Assembly (NCBI GenBank): GCA_035326705.1
Contig: DAOLES010000003.1
Location: forward strand, 1-64,000
Direction: 5' to 3'
Origin: Oligoflexia bacterium
GTDB taxonomy: Bacteria; Bdellovibrionota_G; JALEGL01
DNA length: 64,000 nt
The notes under the pieces were generated by a model. That model had not been told where the DNA came from. It made no database searches and saw nothing but the letters and a program-made list of their open reading frames with translations. How positions within the stretch are numbered: position 1 is the first letter of the stretch; each line of letters opens with the position of its first letter. The position numbers were made by a program, and so were the translations under genes. Positions 1 through 9,196 of the stretch are shown here, one piece after another.

Positions 1-80
1 AATTATACCTACAAAATGTTTATTTTAAATATTGATCTAGAAAAAATCTGCTCCCTAAAGTAACCGGGTACCTTTTACAA

Positions 81-119
81 AATGCATCGTGTTACAAAAA
101 TATGCCTGGCACCTAAACA
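81..119 (+). repeat. 39-bp direct repeat, copy 1
   Basis: This 39-bp unit begins AATGCATCGTGTTAC and ends CCTAAACA. It matches positions 279-317 with only two mismatches (103/301 and 110/308). Confidence 0.75.
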
Positions 120-259
120 TTTTTGGGACAGCTATCGTAACTATTCCATTTTAAATAATTCTAATTCAGTCGACTGTCCCCGGAATTAGTACACGTCCCC
201 GGAACTTCCCGGAACTTCAGACTCTACAACTTCTTTTTTATCACTATCTAATAATTCAA

Positions 260-317
260 GTGCCAGGCGTATTTTTTAAATGCATCGTGTTACAAAAATA
301 CGCCTGGAACCTAAACA
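260..317. repeat. 39-bp direct repeat copy 2, with hairpin
   Basis: Copy 2 of the 39-bp repeat occupies 279-317. Together with upstream sequence it forms an inverted repeat: GTGCCAGGCGTATTTTT at 260-276 pairs with 294-310 at 16 of 17 positions around a 17-nt loop. Copy 1 (81-119) keeps only the right arm. The stem could fold in RNA or single-stranded DNA. It lies just downstream of the stop of the gene at 351-818 (minus strand), so it may also act as a terminator or stabiliser for that transcript. Confidence 0.65.
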
Positions 318-350
318 AAAGGTAGCCAGTTACTTTTTTTCTTTGCAAAG

Positions 351-818
351 TTACTTTATAAAAGCGCACTTTCCAAAGTATTGGATTGAATTTACACCCG
401 TATGCATAACTTCAATATATTCTCCATCACTATTAACCTTCAAAAACCCTGGAACACCAAAAAAGATAGAGTATACCCCAGCATTAGATCTAACCATAAG
501 TGTATCATCTCTCGAAACCCAGGAATAATGATCATCTTCTTTTCCCTTTTTTATTACCGCTGAATATTTTAATGATTCATTCTTAGAAAGTTCTTCTCTC
601 TTACAGCTAGTTTTAAAACATGATACGCGAATATCTGGCAAACATTTTAAATAATTAGCCTGAAACATAGCTTTTGATTTATTTACTAGTTTCTGAACTT
701 GTTCTAAAGCATCTGATACTTCTTTATCAGAAACTTTTATATTAGAGTTTGCGAAACTGCTTGTTAGAATAAAGATTAAAAATAATAAAAAATAACAAGA
801 TTTACTAGTAGCATCCAT
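351..818 (-). CDS. Small secreted hypothetical protein
   Basis: This 155-aa protein has a typical Sec signal peptide: K6 followed by a hydrophobic run (about residues 9-22) and a likely cleavage after SFA near residue 24. The mature part is polar, with an N-terminal helical-looking segment (residues 27-55) and cysteines near residues 59, 67, 72 and 151 that could form disulfides, consistent with export. I do not recognise a family. The ATG start at 818 is the only one that includes the signal peptide, but no strong Shine-Dalgarno precedes it. It stands alone between two clusters of related repeats, so it may be a small mobile or accessory cargo gene. Function is unknown. Confidence 0.6.
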   Translation of the reverse strand: MDATSKSCYFLLFLIFILTSSFANSNIKVSDKEVSDALEQVQKLVNKSKAMFQANYLKCLPDIRVSCFKTSCKREELSKNESLKYSAVIKKGKEDDHYSWVSRDDTLMVRSNAGVYSIFFGVPGFLKVNSDGEYIEVMHTGVNSIQYFGKCAFIK

Positions 819-897
819 ATAAATATTTATAACACTTTAAACTCTATTATTCTACAATGTCTCTGTAAAAATGTACCCACAACCTTTTTATATAACT

Positions 898-1072
898 CTA
901 ACTCAGTCGAATGTCGTATATATTCCCTAATTAGGAATACGTAGTGTGTCCCGTGATTCTAATTTAGATTACGATACACGTCCCCGGAATTCATACAATA
1001 AAAGTAATACAGATTCTAAATGTTCATTATTAATGATGATTTTTCATGAAAAAAGGTACCCGGATACCTTTT
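898..1072. repeat. Right repeat cluster
   Basis: The 361-bp gap 819-1179 contains no gene that I can support. It holds CTAACTCAGTCGAATGTC at 898-915 (16 of 18 matches to 161-178), GTCCCCGGAA at 980-989, and the palindrome AAAAGGTACCCGGATACCTTTT-like element at 1051-1072. These mirror the elements at 57-204. Further right the gap contains GGATTCGAA (1103-1111) and the octamer pair reported separately at 1157-1178. Confidence 0.6.
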
Positions 1073-1156
1073 CACTTTATTAAGCCAATTCAATTCCCAT
1101 TTCAGGATTCGAATTACCGAGTTTTACTGGACTTTACGGGCATTTTCTGACCTACC

Positions 1157-1178
1157 GTCCCCTATTTTTGTCCCCTAG
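1157..1178 (+). other. Putative integrase arm-type sites, left island edge
   Basis: Two direct copies of GTCCCCTA start at 1157 and 1170. The same octamer occurs twice at 17008 and 17018, next to the integrase gene and just outside the ssrA 3' end. Paired short direct repeats at both ends of an integrated element are what arm-type integrase binding sites look like. The sites lie immediately downstream of the last gene of the defence operon. The boundary assignment is an inference; a perfect duplication of the ssrA 3' end was not found here. Confidence 0.45.
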
Positions 1179-1179
1179 T

Positions 1180-2334
1180 TTATCCATTGTATAGACTTAT
1201 CAACTTTTCAACTTTCTTCGTTAGCTCAGTGTAAGAAATTACCTGTATTCCATGCAATGAATAGTTAAGCTTTCTAAATGCCTCCCTCTCCACTTCCCCC
1301 CAATCATCTGTTTTGCCAATTAAGATAAATCCCCTTGGCTTAACTACATGAATTCCAGCTTCCAAATTATCCTTATACTTTCTTCCAATATTTTGAGCTA
1401 TTCTGAGCTGGTTAAGTTCCATTTCATGAAGATAGTTTACAACTTGTCCAATTGCCTTATTGCATTCTCCAGACCAAGCAAAAGACCCAGTATGAGACTT
1501 GTCCCTTATAATAATTTCTTGGTCGGGCCTTTTTATTTCTAATACGTCAATAAAGCCATCCAATGTAGGGAAAAGGTAGTCTGGAATATTATTAAAACCC
1601 ACTTTTTCTTTTTCAATAGCACTTTGATAGTGAGTTCCAAATACCCAATTATTTTTATAAATCCACGATTGCCAGGAGTTTTTGCCTTTTGTCTCAGGGT
1701 ATTTCTTTGTCAGACGTTCTTTTAGCTCGTTGAGACAACTCATATAATATGAAATATTTGACTCTGCTTGAATTTTCTTCAAGCTATCAATCGATTCTTG
1801 CAAATGTTTCTTTTCATCACGCTTCTTTTTTAATACTTCTGCTGTTTGTTCGATAAGACGTTTGGTGTTCTTTTTTTTCTCGGTTAATTTATCGACCCCC
1901 TCTTCAAAGTGGGATTCAAAAGCTTTCAATTCTTTTTGAGACACATTACTCTCTGACTGAAATTCATCAGGGACATATTTTGACAAATACCCAAGAGATA
2001 TTTCGAGACCACTCTCCCGATATAATGAAAGGAATTTACCCTGGCCAAACTTCCTGTAATCTTCCAAATTTATAAAATATTGGTCTTTTACTTTTTTTGT
2101 TTTTTCGTGAGTCAATATTAAAGTACCGTTTTTCTCGGCAACTCTTTCAAAGAGATGTTTAAATCCACGAAATGCCCTACCTTCTTGAATAAGATCCGCT
2201 ATATTTTCACCCCTTTTATTTTTCTTGGTCTTGAAGCTATCATGAAGCTTTTTGGTAAGATAAAATGGCTTATCCTTAAGATCCCCAAAGTTTTTTCTAG
2301 TCACCTTATATTCAACATGTTTCTTACCTGCCAT
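1180..2334 (-). CDS. sduA: Shedu-like (DUF4263) anti-phage nuclease
   Basis: The C-terminal part (about residues 215-384) carries the DUF4263/SduA PD-(D/E)XK core: GFIDVLEIKRPD with D-x2-E-x-K, followed by a helix with a conserved-looking Gln (AIGQVVNYLHE) and a strand GIHVVKPRGFILIG. The N-terminal part is charged, with a coiled coil around residues 135-195. Shedu is a single-gene defence nuclease; this family assignment rests on motifs. The upstream in-frame GTG at 2352 is possible, but GGAGGAG at about 2341-2347 sits 6 nt before the ATG at 2334 (protein starts MAGKK), so I prefer that start (384 aa). It is the last gene of the minus-strand defence operon, 63 bp after the Mrr gene. Confidence 0.75.
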   Translation of the reverse strand: MAGKKHVEYKVTRKNFGDLKDKPFYLTKKLHDSFKTKKNKRGENIADLIQEGRAFRGFKHLFERVAEKNGTLILTHEKTKKVKDQYFINLEDYRKFGQGKFLSLYRESGLEISLGYLSKYVPDEFQSESNVSQKELKAFESHFEEGVDKLTEKKKNTKRLIEQTAEVLKKKRDEKKHLQESIDSLKKIQAESNISYYMSCLNELKERLTKKYPETKGKNSWQSWIYKNNWVFGTHYQSAIEKEKVGFNNIPDYLFPTLDGFIDVLEIKRPDQEIIIRDKSHTGSFAWSGECNKAIGQVVNYLHEMELNQLRIAQNIGRKYKDNLEAGIHVVKPRGFILIGKTDDWGEVEREAFRKLNYSLHGIQVISYTELTKKVEKLISLYNG

Positions 2335-2397
2335 TCTCATCTCCTCCAACACACACAGTCAAACTAAAATTATATTACTAATGTGTTGATAGCTCTT

Positions 2398-3300
2398 TTA
2401 ATTTTCAAAATAATCTAGGTCTATTTCCTTGATTTCATATTTAGATACCGTGTTAACTCCGAGGTTATTATCAATCATTAGCCTCACCAGCTCTTCGCCA
2501 TTGATTAGGACAATCTTTTTATCGATCCGTGTCACATACTCGATGGCATCTTTGGAAAAGTCAGATGTTGTTATAAAAACACCTTTCTTAGCTCTAAAAC
2601 CTTCTAAGCTTCCTGCAAAAGCTTGAACGTCAGGCCTACCAACAGTGTTTTTCCATTTTTTTGCCTGCAGATAGATTACATCTAGCCCTAAACGATCTTC
2701 CTTAATGATTCCATCGATTCCATTATCACCTGACTTACCAATAGCTGACCCTGCATCTCTTTTTGACCCTCCATAACCAAGCTGAATGAGCAAATCGACA
2801 ACAAGCTGTTCAAAAAAGGTGTATGTTCCTGTTTGGATTTTTTCCAAAAGATCTGTTTCTAGTTGATTTCTTATTTGCCTATAGCCCTCTTCGAGATAAT
2901 CCTCTGGACTGTCTTTATCCGCAACTCTCATCTCAACAGAATCATTCTTTTTCGAACCTCTTCTGAATTCAACAAATTCTGAGAATTGATTCAAATAGGA
3001 AACATCAATATCTTGCAGCTCTTCACCTAATACCTCTATCCCTCTCTCTGTAATTTTTGTTTTCCCTGGCGATACGATTTCCAGAAGGCCAGCCTTTTTA
3101 AGATAAGTCCTAGCCCAACCAATTCGATTTTTAAAACGCGTTTGCCTACCGCTCTCCAACATTTCATGTCTTTCTTGATCTGATATACCGAACTGATTTG
3201 CAAGTTCATCATAGTTATCGGGTAAGTGATGAACCTCTTTATCTTTGTGAATTTTTAAAATGGGCAACATAAACTTATCGTAACTAGGAATACTCGACAT
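2398..3300 (-). CDS. mrr: Mrr-like type IV restriction endonuclease
   Basis: About 300 aa. The N-terminal 100 residues look like the winged-helix Mrr N-domain (PDNYDELANQFGIS, RIGWARTYLKKAGLLE). The C-terminal half is an Mrr catalytic domain: FFEQLVVDLLIQLGYGG, then GIDGII with Asp near 197, and YLQAKKW with the Q-x-K active-site variant near 213-215, followed by VGRPDVQAFAGSLEG and KGVFITTSDFS. Mrr enzymes cut DNA carrying foreign methylation; cleavage of methylated phage DNA is inferred. GTG at 3303 is the longest start, but AGGAGG about 4 nt before the ATG at 3300 favours the latter. It lies 14 bp after the DUF2779 gene in the same operon. Confidence 0.85.
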   Translation of the reverse strand: MSSIPSYDKFMLPILKIHKDKEVHHLPDNYDELANQFGISDQERHEMLESGRQTRFKNRIGWARTYLKKAGLLEIVSPGKTKITERGIEVLGEELQDIDVSYLNQFSEFVEFRRGSKKNDSVEMRVADKDSPEDYLEEGYRQIRNQLETDLLEKIQTGTYTFFEQLVVDLLIQLGYGGSKRDAGSAIGKSGDNGIDGIIKEDRLGLDVIYLQAKKWKNTVGRPDVQAFAGSLEGFRAKKGVFITTSDFSKDAIEYVTRIDKKIVLINGEELVRLMIDNNLGVNTVSKYEIKEIDLDYFEN

Positions 3301-3314
3301 CACACCTCCTCATA

Positions 3315-5258
3315 TTATTTGTCATAATTAATCCAAGCCTCCATGATCATAGCCATTGCTAGTGTGTCTAGCTCGCAGTATTGCAAGAGGGCTTTTTTGA
3401 TTTGCTCTCTTGTTTCACTGGGCACTTCAGAAAATTGTAGGTAAGCATAAGCCATCATGGCTGCTCCACCGTTTCCTATGGAGTCATGCTGAAATTCGGG
3501 AAGGTTTTCTGATTGAGCGTCGAAGGCTTGATCTTCAATGGCAATCTCTGGAAGTTGCTCGTAAGGATTGATGATCTGATTGTTTTCATTTTTTGTAATC
3601 CAGACTTTATCTTTAAAGTTTTTACTTACGAACTCACTCGTTCCATAAATAGGCGCTGAATACTTTTTTTGTAAAAATGCACTGTCATTTATTATTGCGG
3701 GAAAAACATGCTTGATTGAGTTCGAACCTCTCATTTTCGGGTGATAATAAAAATCAACGACCATTTGCTTTAGATCAATCATAGCTCGATTCCCAGGTTC
3801 ACGGATATATCGATTCTTCTCTTTCTTGTATGTCAAGCTTTCAAGCCATGCGATCAGTTCATCGCTATCTTTTTCTTTCGATTCTAAAAGCTGGTCGATT
3901 ATGTGGTTTAGCACAGTATTTTCGTGAGGGTGATACATGAAAATACTACCCTTTACTGGTTCCAAACTTTTCTTCAGGTGTCTTGCAAAGTCGAAATTTG
4001 GAAATTGACCAGGCGTAGTATTTAAATATTGCGATACATGTTCTATTTGTCCGCTTTCGTACAGAATATGGTGTGAATATTGAAAAGCAACAGTTTGGTA
4101 GGGTTGCATATTTTTGAAAAATGGTAGCGCAACGGTAGACGACTCAAAATCAATAAAATGAAAAGGATATTCAAGTTGAGCTAGCTGCTCTTTGAAAGCC
4201 TTACGCTCAAACTTTGCACCACTTGGATTGAGGGTATTTTGAATTTGCAGCCATTGCCTTAGCGCACGGCTTGAATTCTTTTCCTTGTTTTCAAGGTGGT
4301 CATAATCCAACTCATGCATAAAGCGCAAGCCCTCATCAATCCATTTTTGTTTGGCATGCCATACATCGATAACCAGTGGCTGACTATCCTTATTCTTCCA
4401 ACATTCATGCACACCACTTTGATTGAGATCTTCGGACTTAAACTCACACTTTTTACAATGGGTTCCTAGTTTTGGGTGAAGCTTCTCTTTTTTTGGCAAT
4501 GAATCTGAAAATATTTTAATGGAAGTCTGAAGATGATTCTTATTTTCCTGATTTAATTCGTTGGCAATCCCATGTTTTTTGAGAAACTCTATTTCTTCAG
4601 CAACAGGAATGATCTTGATAAGCGTAGAATCAATGGGTCCTTCTTTACGAATGACTTCCGTTTTGTATGAATTACTCTTGGGTTTCAGAACAAAACGCTG
4701 ATTCATGCCATCCACCTGGCATTTTCGAGCTTTATCAACCAAGGCAATTTTGGGGATGATGGTCTTATTGGGATATGCAGTTTCTAAAACATGTACTTGA
4801 AAGGCAATATCTAAAAGATATGGCAACCATTCCTTTTTAATGCCTTTCTTATTGTTCTTAAAAAAGGTTTCTTCTGCATCAATGGATTTGGCTTTCACTT
4901 CGATCACTTCAATGGTGTCACCATAGACATTCAAGATATCAAAAACAGCCGCCATATCTTCAGCTATGAGCCCTGCTTGAAAGAGAACCCCATGGTCATT
5001 CTCTGCAAGGTACTTTCGGGTTTGTAGATCGATTTCTGTTATAGAATCTGCTTCAATTTCTAAACCATTTGGGAACAGTTCTCTTGCCAGTCCTTCAACT
5101 TGATACCCACCATTGGCCAAACCTTCGATAAAAGGATCTTCTCTACTTTGATTTTCGTATTGATGCGGATGGGTCTGATAGAATAATTTTCGTGGGCACT
5201 CGGACGCTAGCTTAAACAGCGACTTGGTGAGATACGGCTTATTGGCTTCAGATCCCAA
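3315..5258 (-). CDS. Cas4/AddB-like Fe-S nuclease fused to DUF2779 domain
   Basis: This 647-aa protein appears to hold two nuclease folds. The N-terminal part resembles Cas4/RecB nucleases: ECPRKLFY (C21), FDIL (D107), EVIEVKAK (E120-x-K122), and a cysteine cluster THCKKCEF (C268, C271) with HECW (C286), suggesting a C-x(n)-C-x2-C-x(n)-C iron-sulfur site. The C-terminal DUF2779 part begins HFIDFES (D370, E372), like motif I of DnaQ/RNase H-type 3'-5' exonucleases, with later acidic motifs (MIDLKQMVVDFYY; ELDTLAMAM). The start is TTG at 5258, 3 bp after the metallopeptidase stop, with AAGGA upstream; no earlier ATG fits. DUF2779 proteins are known mainly as uncharacterised neighbours of defence genes; a DNA-processing role is inference. 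Confidence 0.75.
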   Translation of the reverse strand: MGSEANKPYLTKSLFKLASECPRKLFYQTHPHQYENQSREDPFIEGLANGGYQVEGLARELFPNGLEIEADSITEIDLQTRKYLAENDHGVLFQAGLIAEDMAAVFDILNVYGDTIEVIEVKAKSIDAEETFFKNNKKGIKKEWLPYLLDIAFQVHVLETAYPNKTIIPKIALVDKARKCQVDGMNQRFVLKPKSNSYKTEVIRKEGPIDSTLIKIIPVAEEIEFLKKHGIANELNQENKNHLQTSIKIFSDSLPKKEKLHPKLGTHCKKCEFKSEDLNQSGVHECWKNKDSQPLVIDVWHAKQKWIDEGLRFMHELDYDHLENKEKNSSRALRQWLQIQNTLNPSGAKFERKAFKEQLAQLEYPFHFIDFESSTVALPFFKNMQPYQTVAFQYSHHILYESGQIEHVSQYLNTTPGQFPNFDFARHLKKSLEPVKGSIFMYHPHENTVLNHIIDQLLESKEKDSDELIAWLESLTYKKEKNRYIREPGNRAMIDLKQMVVDFYYHPKMRGSNSIKHVFPAIINDSAFLQKKYSAPIYGTSEFVSKNFKDKVWITKNENNQIINPYEQLPEIAIEDQAFDAQSENLPEFQHDSIGNGGAAMMAYAYLQFSEVPSETREQIKKALLQYCELDTLAMAMIMEAWINYDK

Positions 5259-5261
5259 AAG

Positions 5262-5981
5262 CTATATTCCTTCCTGCCCTTTCAGCTTTTCCCGAAGCTC
5301 TTTCCAATTGGGCATGACTTTGCTCATCAATTGGTAAAACTGCTTGCTATGGTTTGGGATAAACAAGTGACACAGCTCATGGGTGATTACATAGTCAATC
5401 ACGCTGACTGAGTGCTCCATCAACCGAGAATTTAGGGTAATCACTCCTTTGGGTGAACAACTTCCCCACCTAGATCTCATTCGGCGTACTCGAAGTGAAA
5501 ACTCAGGAAGTGCCAAATTCTGAAAGCGAGATTGATTAATCTCCATTCGTGAGGGGAAATAGGCCTTAGCTTGTTCGGAATACCACTTGAGAATGCCCCT
5601 CAGAAGCGCTGAGCGCTCCATAGAGCGACTTTCTACATCGATATAATGGGTAACTATAGTTACTTTAATTTTAGTCCCTACTTTAGGCCTTAATATATAG
5701 TCTTTTCCCAGGTAACGATGGGTTTCACCTTTGATGTATTTCTTCTCAACGACAGGTGGCAAAAGGGCAAATTTACGTTGATGTTTGAGTATCCAAGAAG
5801 CTCTTTTCTCGACTCGCAGGTCTATTTCATGAGTCGCCAGTCCTTTCGGTGCTCTCACCTGAACCGACTGGTCTCGATGAACTGAAATTCCTAGCGTTCT
5901 TCTTCTCGAACTGCGCACCACTTCATACGCAATGGGAAAGCTGCCATATCGAATGACTCTATTTTCCACCGTCGAACTCAA
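5262..5981 (-). CDS. YgjP-type (DUF45) zinc metallopeptidase
   Basis: The 239-aa protein shows the full YgjP/DUF45 signature: RMRSRWGSCSPKGVITLNSRL (about residues 168-187) followed by the zinc motif HELCH at 201-205 with a third ligand at H211. The N-terminal part is basic (RSSRRRTLGISV) as in the family. DUF45 peptidases are frequent companions of type I restriction genes, but their substrate is not established; processing or turnover of the restriction complex is one inference. The start overlaps the hsdR stop by 4 bp (5978-5981), which implies translational coupling. Confidence 0.85.
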   Translation of the reverse strand: MSSTVENRVIRYGSFPIAYEVVRSSRRRTLGISVHRDQSVQVRAPKGLATHEIDLRVEKRASWILKHQRKFALLPPVVEKKYIKGETHRYLGKDYILRPKVGTKIKVTIVTHYIDVESRSMERSALLRGILKWYSEQAKAYFPSRMEINQSRFQNLALPEFSLRVRRMRSRWGSCSPKGVITLNSRLMEHSVSVIDYVITHELCHLFIPNHSKQFYQLMSKVMPNWKELREKLKGQEGI

Positions 5982-8900
5982 TCGTTACTCTCCTGATTTC
6001 GAGCGATATCCAAAGACTTCTCAATAATATCGTCCATCTCATCGGTGCTCAGAGACACACCGCTTTTTTCCTGCCACTCTATGAGAAACAAATCGATGGC
6101 ATTGCGCATCTTGTTTTGAGCGTCTGTACTTTTGGTCCAGTCCACTCGCTTTTCTTGTTCAATCCGTTGATCGATATTTTTGGCCAGTTCAATGGCCGCT
6201 TCTTGTTGTTTAGCTTGATCCAAGCCATAGGGAGCAATGCTCTCTTTGGCCACGCCATAATAAGCCTGGGCAGTGGTCGAATAAGCCACCTCTTTAGGCA
6301 CATCGTCATTTTTTCGATAGGCCACTGCATCAAAGAAGTGAAACGCTTGCTGCACATATTCGCTGTCAGAGATTCTCTTTTCCTTATACTGCGAGATCAA
6401 ATCTTCAATAAGCTGAGAGTACTTGCGATAAAACGTTGGGTCTTCTTCTAGTTTTTCATTGATGGTCTGCTTTGTGCGGTTAAGTATGGTTTCAGCTTTC
6501 GCACGATCTGTCTTCGCATCATCAATGGCTTCCAGCATTCCTTTGCGATCAAAGATATTCACCAAAGGTGTTAACTTTTTAATCTCAGAAGAAGTTACGT
6601 AGGTATCTAGTAATTTCTCCATACGTTTTTCATAACTATCGTAATCTAAATCTTTATCCGCATAGCGTTGCATGACCGAACGTCTGAGGTTTTCAAAGAA
6701 CTTTAAGTCATTTCGATACTTTTCAACTTTTTCCAATCCCACTTCTTCTAGAAAAACCAAAGAAGACAAAGCGGTCTCTAAGGTTCGAGCGTAATCTGAC
6801 AGCCGATTGCGAAACAAATCACGAAGTGGCTCATCGGCCAAAATCACCTCAAAAGCCTCAATGTCTTTCTTGTTCTCTACCCTTTTAAACACATCCCATA
6901 AGTCAGAATGTTTCTGTGGCAGAATGCGAATGATCGATTGAATATCGGTAATGGTGCCTTGAATATCTTCGGCATCGAACTCAGAAAAAGCCGAATAGGT
7001 CTGCATGGCTTCATCCAAATGCCCCAGCACACCAAAGTAATCGATGATCAAACCGTAGTCTTTACCCTCAAACACACGATTCACTCGTGCAATGGCTTGC
7101 AAAAGATTATGCTCTTTTAAAGAGCGGTTGATATACAAAACCGTTGCCTTCGGATTATCAAAACCTGTAAGCAGTTTGTCGACAACGATGAGAATTTCAG
7201 GATCACCATCACTTTTAAACTTGGAACGCATTTGCTGATCGTACCGCTCAGAATTTCCGTATTGGTCCATCATACGGTCCCAGAAGTTCTTCACTTCACT
7301 CGTGCTTTCTTCCTTTACATCCGACCAATCCTCTCGATCATCAGGTGAAGAAATCAACACTTCGGTACTCACCATACCAAACTCATCAAAAGCCTTTTTG
7401 AACTTGATGGCCGTTTCTTTGCGATCAACCGTAAGCTGACCTTTATAAGGTGTCCCTTGAAACTGCGTTTGAAAATGCGTGCTGATATCAAAAGCAACAG
7501 TGGCAATGGTTTGATCGGTTCGATGAAGTAAATCTGCTTTGGTAAATTTTTCTTTAAGTTTGATTCGTTGTTCATCACTGAGTGACTCCGATATTTTCTC
7601 AAACCAATTGTCCAAAGCTTGTTCATCTACATTTTGCAGAGCCATTCTGCCTTCATACAAAAGTGGTTTTACGGCACCGTCTTTTACCGCTTCATCGATG
7701 GTATATTTGCTGATGAATCCACCAAATCGATCGACGGTATTCTTATCTTTTTTAAGCAGTGGCGTACCTGTGAATCCGAGATATGCAGCTTTGGGAAAGA
7801 CTTTCTGCATTTTCGTATTGGCTAGGCCGTATTGAGAACGGTGCGCTTCATCGAGCATAACTATGACGTTCGGATCTGGGTTCTCATAGTTTGAACTCAG
7901 CACCGCATCAAATTTATTAATAACTGTGGTAATGACTTGTGAACGTTCTTCTTTGAGAAGTTTCACCAACTCTTTCCCTGTAGAAGCGCGTTTAACTTCC
8001 ACATCACAATTCTTGAAATTAGCCTCGATTTGCTGGTCTAACTCGACTCGGTCCGTCACCACAATGATTTTTGGATTGGCAATGTTAGATCTCAGGGCGA
8101 TTTGTTTGGCCAGCATCACCATGGTTAGAGACTTCCCTGAACCCTGAGTATGCCAAATCACGCCTCCTCTTCTCTGCCCACTTCGTTCGCCTATTTCGAT
8201 CTTTTCAGAAATTCGATCAAGTGTGGATTGAATGGCAAAGTACTGCTGGTAGCGGGCAATCTTTTTTACGTTGGCATCAAACAAAGTGAAATCACGGACC
8301 AGTTCCAACAAACGCTTGGGTTCCAGCATATGGATGAGCAGTTTGTCTTGCTCGGTAACCATACGGTCGCCTTCACTTTCCATGGCGTCAAAATAACTTC
8401 GCTCTTTTGCACTTCGACTCGAAAAGAGCTTCTCCTTCTGAGCTTCGTTTAAACCATGGTTCACAATGTTGGATAATCTCTGAGCTTCTTCCTTTTCCTC
8501 TCGCCAGACGAACCAAAACGATTCATTGGCACCTACACTGGCATACTTGGCTTCATTCTTACTTACAGCCATGAGCAATTGAGCATAATGAAAAAGCTTG
8601 GGTATCTGGTCTGCGCGTTGATTGCGAATGCTTTGGGAGACGGTTTGCTTCATCGGATTTTTCAAATCAGGTCGTTTGCATTCAATGACAACCAAGGGAA
8701 TGCCATTTACAAAAACTACGATGTCTGGCCTTCTGGTTTCCGTGCTTCCTGTACGTTCCACAACAAACTCATCGGCAATGTGAAAAACGTTGTTTTCTGG
8801 GTGTTCCCAGTCGATAAACTGAAAGACAAAGTTTTTACGCTCTCTGTTATCTCCCAAGTCACGCAGTTCAATGCTTTTCCCCAATGTTAAAAGATCATAA

Positions 8901-9196
8901 ACATTCTGATTGGTTTTAACCAAGCCTTCATCCAAAACATTCTTTATCGCACGAACAGCTTCTTGAATGCTCGACTGATTGGCTTCAATGGTTTGACCGC
9001 GATATTCAAAGCGATTGATTTTCTTGAGCTGCTTTTCAAGTATATCTTCTAGTAAGACATGATTGAGTCTTTCCTTACGCTGCTTTAACCATTCTTGTTC
9101 GGTTAAATAGGTGTAGCCAAGGTTTTGAAGCACTTGCAGTGCAGGAATTTGAGAAATGGCATCTTCGAGATAGGACGGGGCTTGATGCTGACTCAT
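5978..9196 (-). CDS. hsdR: Type I restriction enzyme, R (translocase/nuclease) subunit
   Basis: The 1072-aa length is normal for HsdR. The N-terminal nuclease has PDIVVFVNGIPLVVIECKRP (D158, E172-x-K174). The SF2 motor follows with Walker A TQGSGKS (350-356), Walker B LDEAH near residue 447, a motif III-like GFTGTPL, and motif VI-like QAIARVNR. The C-terminal helical region binds the methylase in characterised enzymes. Together with HsdM and HsdS it should translocate DNA and cut unmodified DNA away from the recognition site. It overlaps hsdS by 4 bp upstream and the metallopeptidase by 4 bp downstream. All motifs look intact, so an active enzyme is likely. Confidence 0.95.
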   Translation of the reverse strand: MSQHQAPSYLEDAISQIPALQVLQNLGYTYLTEQEWLKQRKERLNHVLLEDILEKQLKKINRFEYRGQTIEANQSSIQEAVRAIKNVLDEGLVKTNQNVYDLLTLGKSIELRDLGDNRERKNFVFQFIDWEHPENNVFHIADEFVVERTGSTETRRPDIVVFVNGIPLVVIECKRPDLKNPMKQTVSQSIRNQRADQIPKLFHYAQLLMAVSKNEAKYASVGANESFWFVWREEKEEAQRLSNIVNHGLNEAQKEKLFSSRSAKERSYFDAMESEGDRMVTEQDKLLIHMLEPKRLLELVRDFTLFDANVKKIARYQQYFAIQSTLDRISEKIEIGERSGQRRGGVIWHTQGSGKSLTMVMLAKQIALRSNIANPKIIVVTDRVELDQQIEANFKNCDVEVKRASTGKELVKLLKEERSQVITTVINKFDAVLSSNYENPDPNVIVMLDEAHRSQYGLANTKMQKVFPKAAYLGFTGTPLLKKDKNTVDRFGGFISKYTIDEAVKDGAVKPLLYEGRMALQNVDEQALDNWFEKISESLSDEQRIKLKEKFTKADLLHRTDQTIATVAFDISTHFQTQFQGTPYKGQLTVDRKETAIKFKKAFDEFGMVSTEVLISSPDDREDWSDVKEESTSEVKNFWDRMMDQYGNSERYDQQMRSKFKSDGDPEILIVVDKLLTGFDNPKATVLYINRSLKEHNLLQAIARVNRVFEGKDYGLIIDYFGVLGHLDEAMQTYSAFSEFDAEDIQGTITDIQSIIRILPQKHSDLWDVFKRVENKKDIEAFEVILADEPLRDLFRNRLSDYARTLETALSSLVFLEEVGLEKVEKYRNDLKFFENLRRSVMQRYADKDLDYDSYEKRMEKLLDTYVTSSEIKKLTPLVNIFDRKGMLEAIDDAKTDRAKAETILNRTKQTINEKLEEDPTFYRKYSQLIEDLISQYKEKRISDSEYVQQAFHFFDAVAYRKNDDVPKEVAYSTTAQAYYGVAKESIAPYGLDQAKQQEAAIELAKNIDQRIEQEKRVDWTKSTDAQNKMRNAIDLFLIEWQEKSGVSLSTDEMDDIIEKSLDIARNQESND

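Larger units (their letters stand above)
57..338. repeat. Left repeat cluster (REP-like palindromes)
   Basis: No gene is seen in 1-350; instead this stretch holds several short repeats. A 20-bp partial palindrome of the form AAAGGTACCCGG..CTTT occurs at 57-76, with a decayed relative at 317-338. CTAATTCAGTCGACTGTC is at 161-178, and its first 7 bp are inverted at 183-189 (CTAATTC/GAATTAG). GTCCCCGGAA occurs at 176-185 and 195-204. Relatives of all three recur at 898-1072, on the other side of the small gene at 351-818. Short palindromes of the GTCCCCGGAA kind resemble REP elements mobilised by tyrosine transposases of the Y1 type; that identity is inference, since no transposase is in the window. 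Confidence 0.6.

Noticed and set aside
1103..1111. GGATTCGAA as an attL core matching the tmRNA T-arm
   Set aside because: Only 9 bp match and the flanks do not resemble the ssrA 3' end, so chance is likely.
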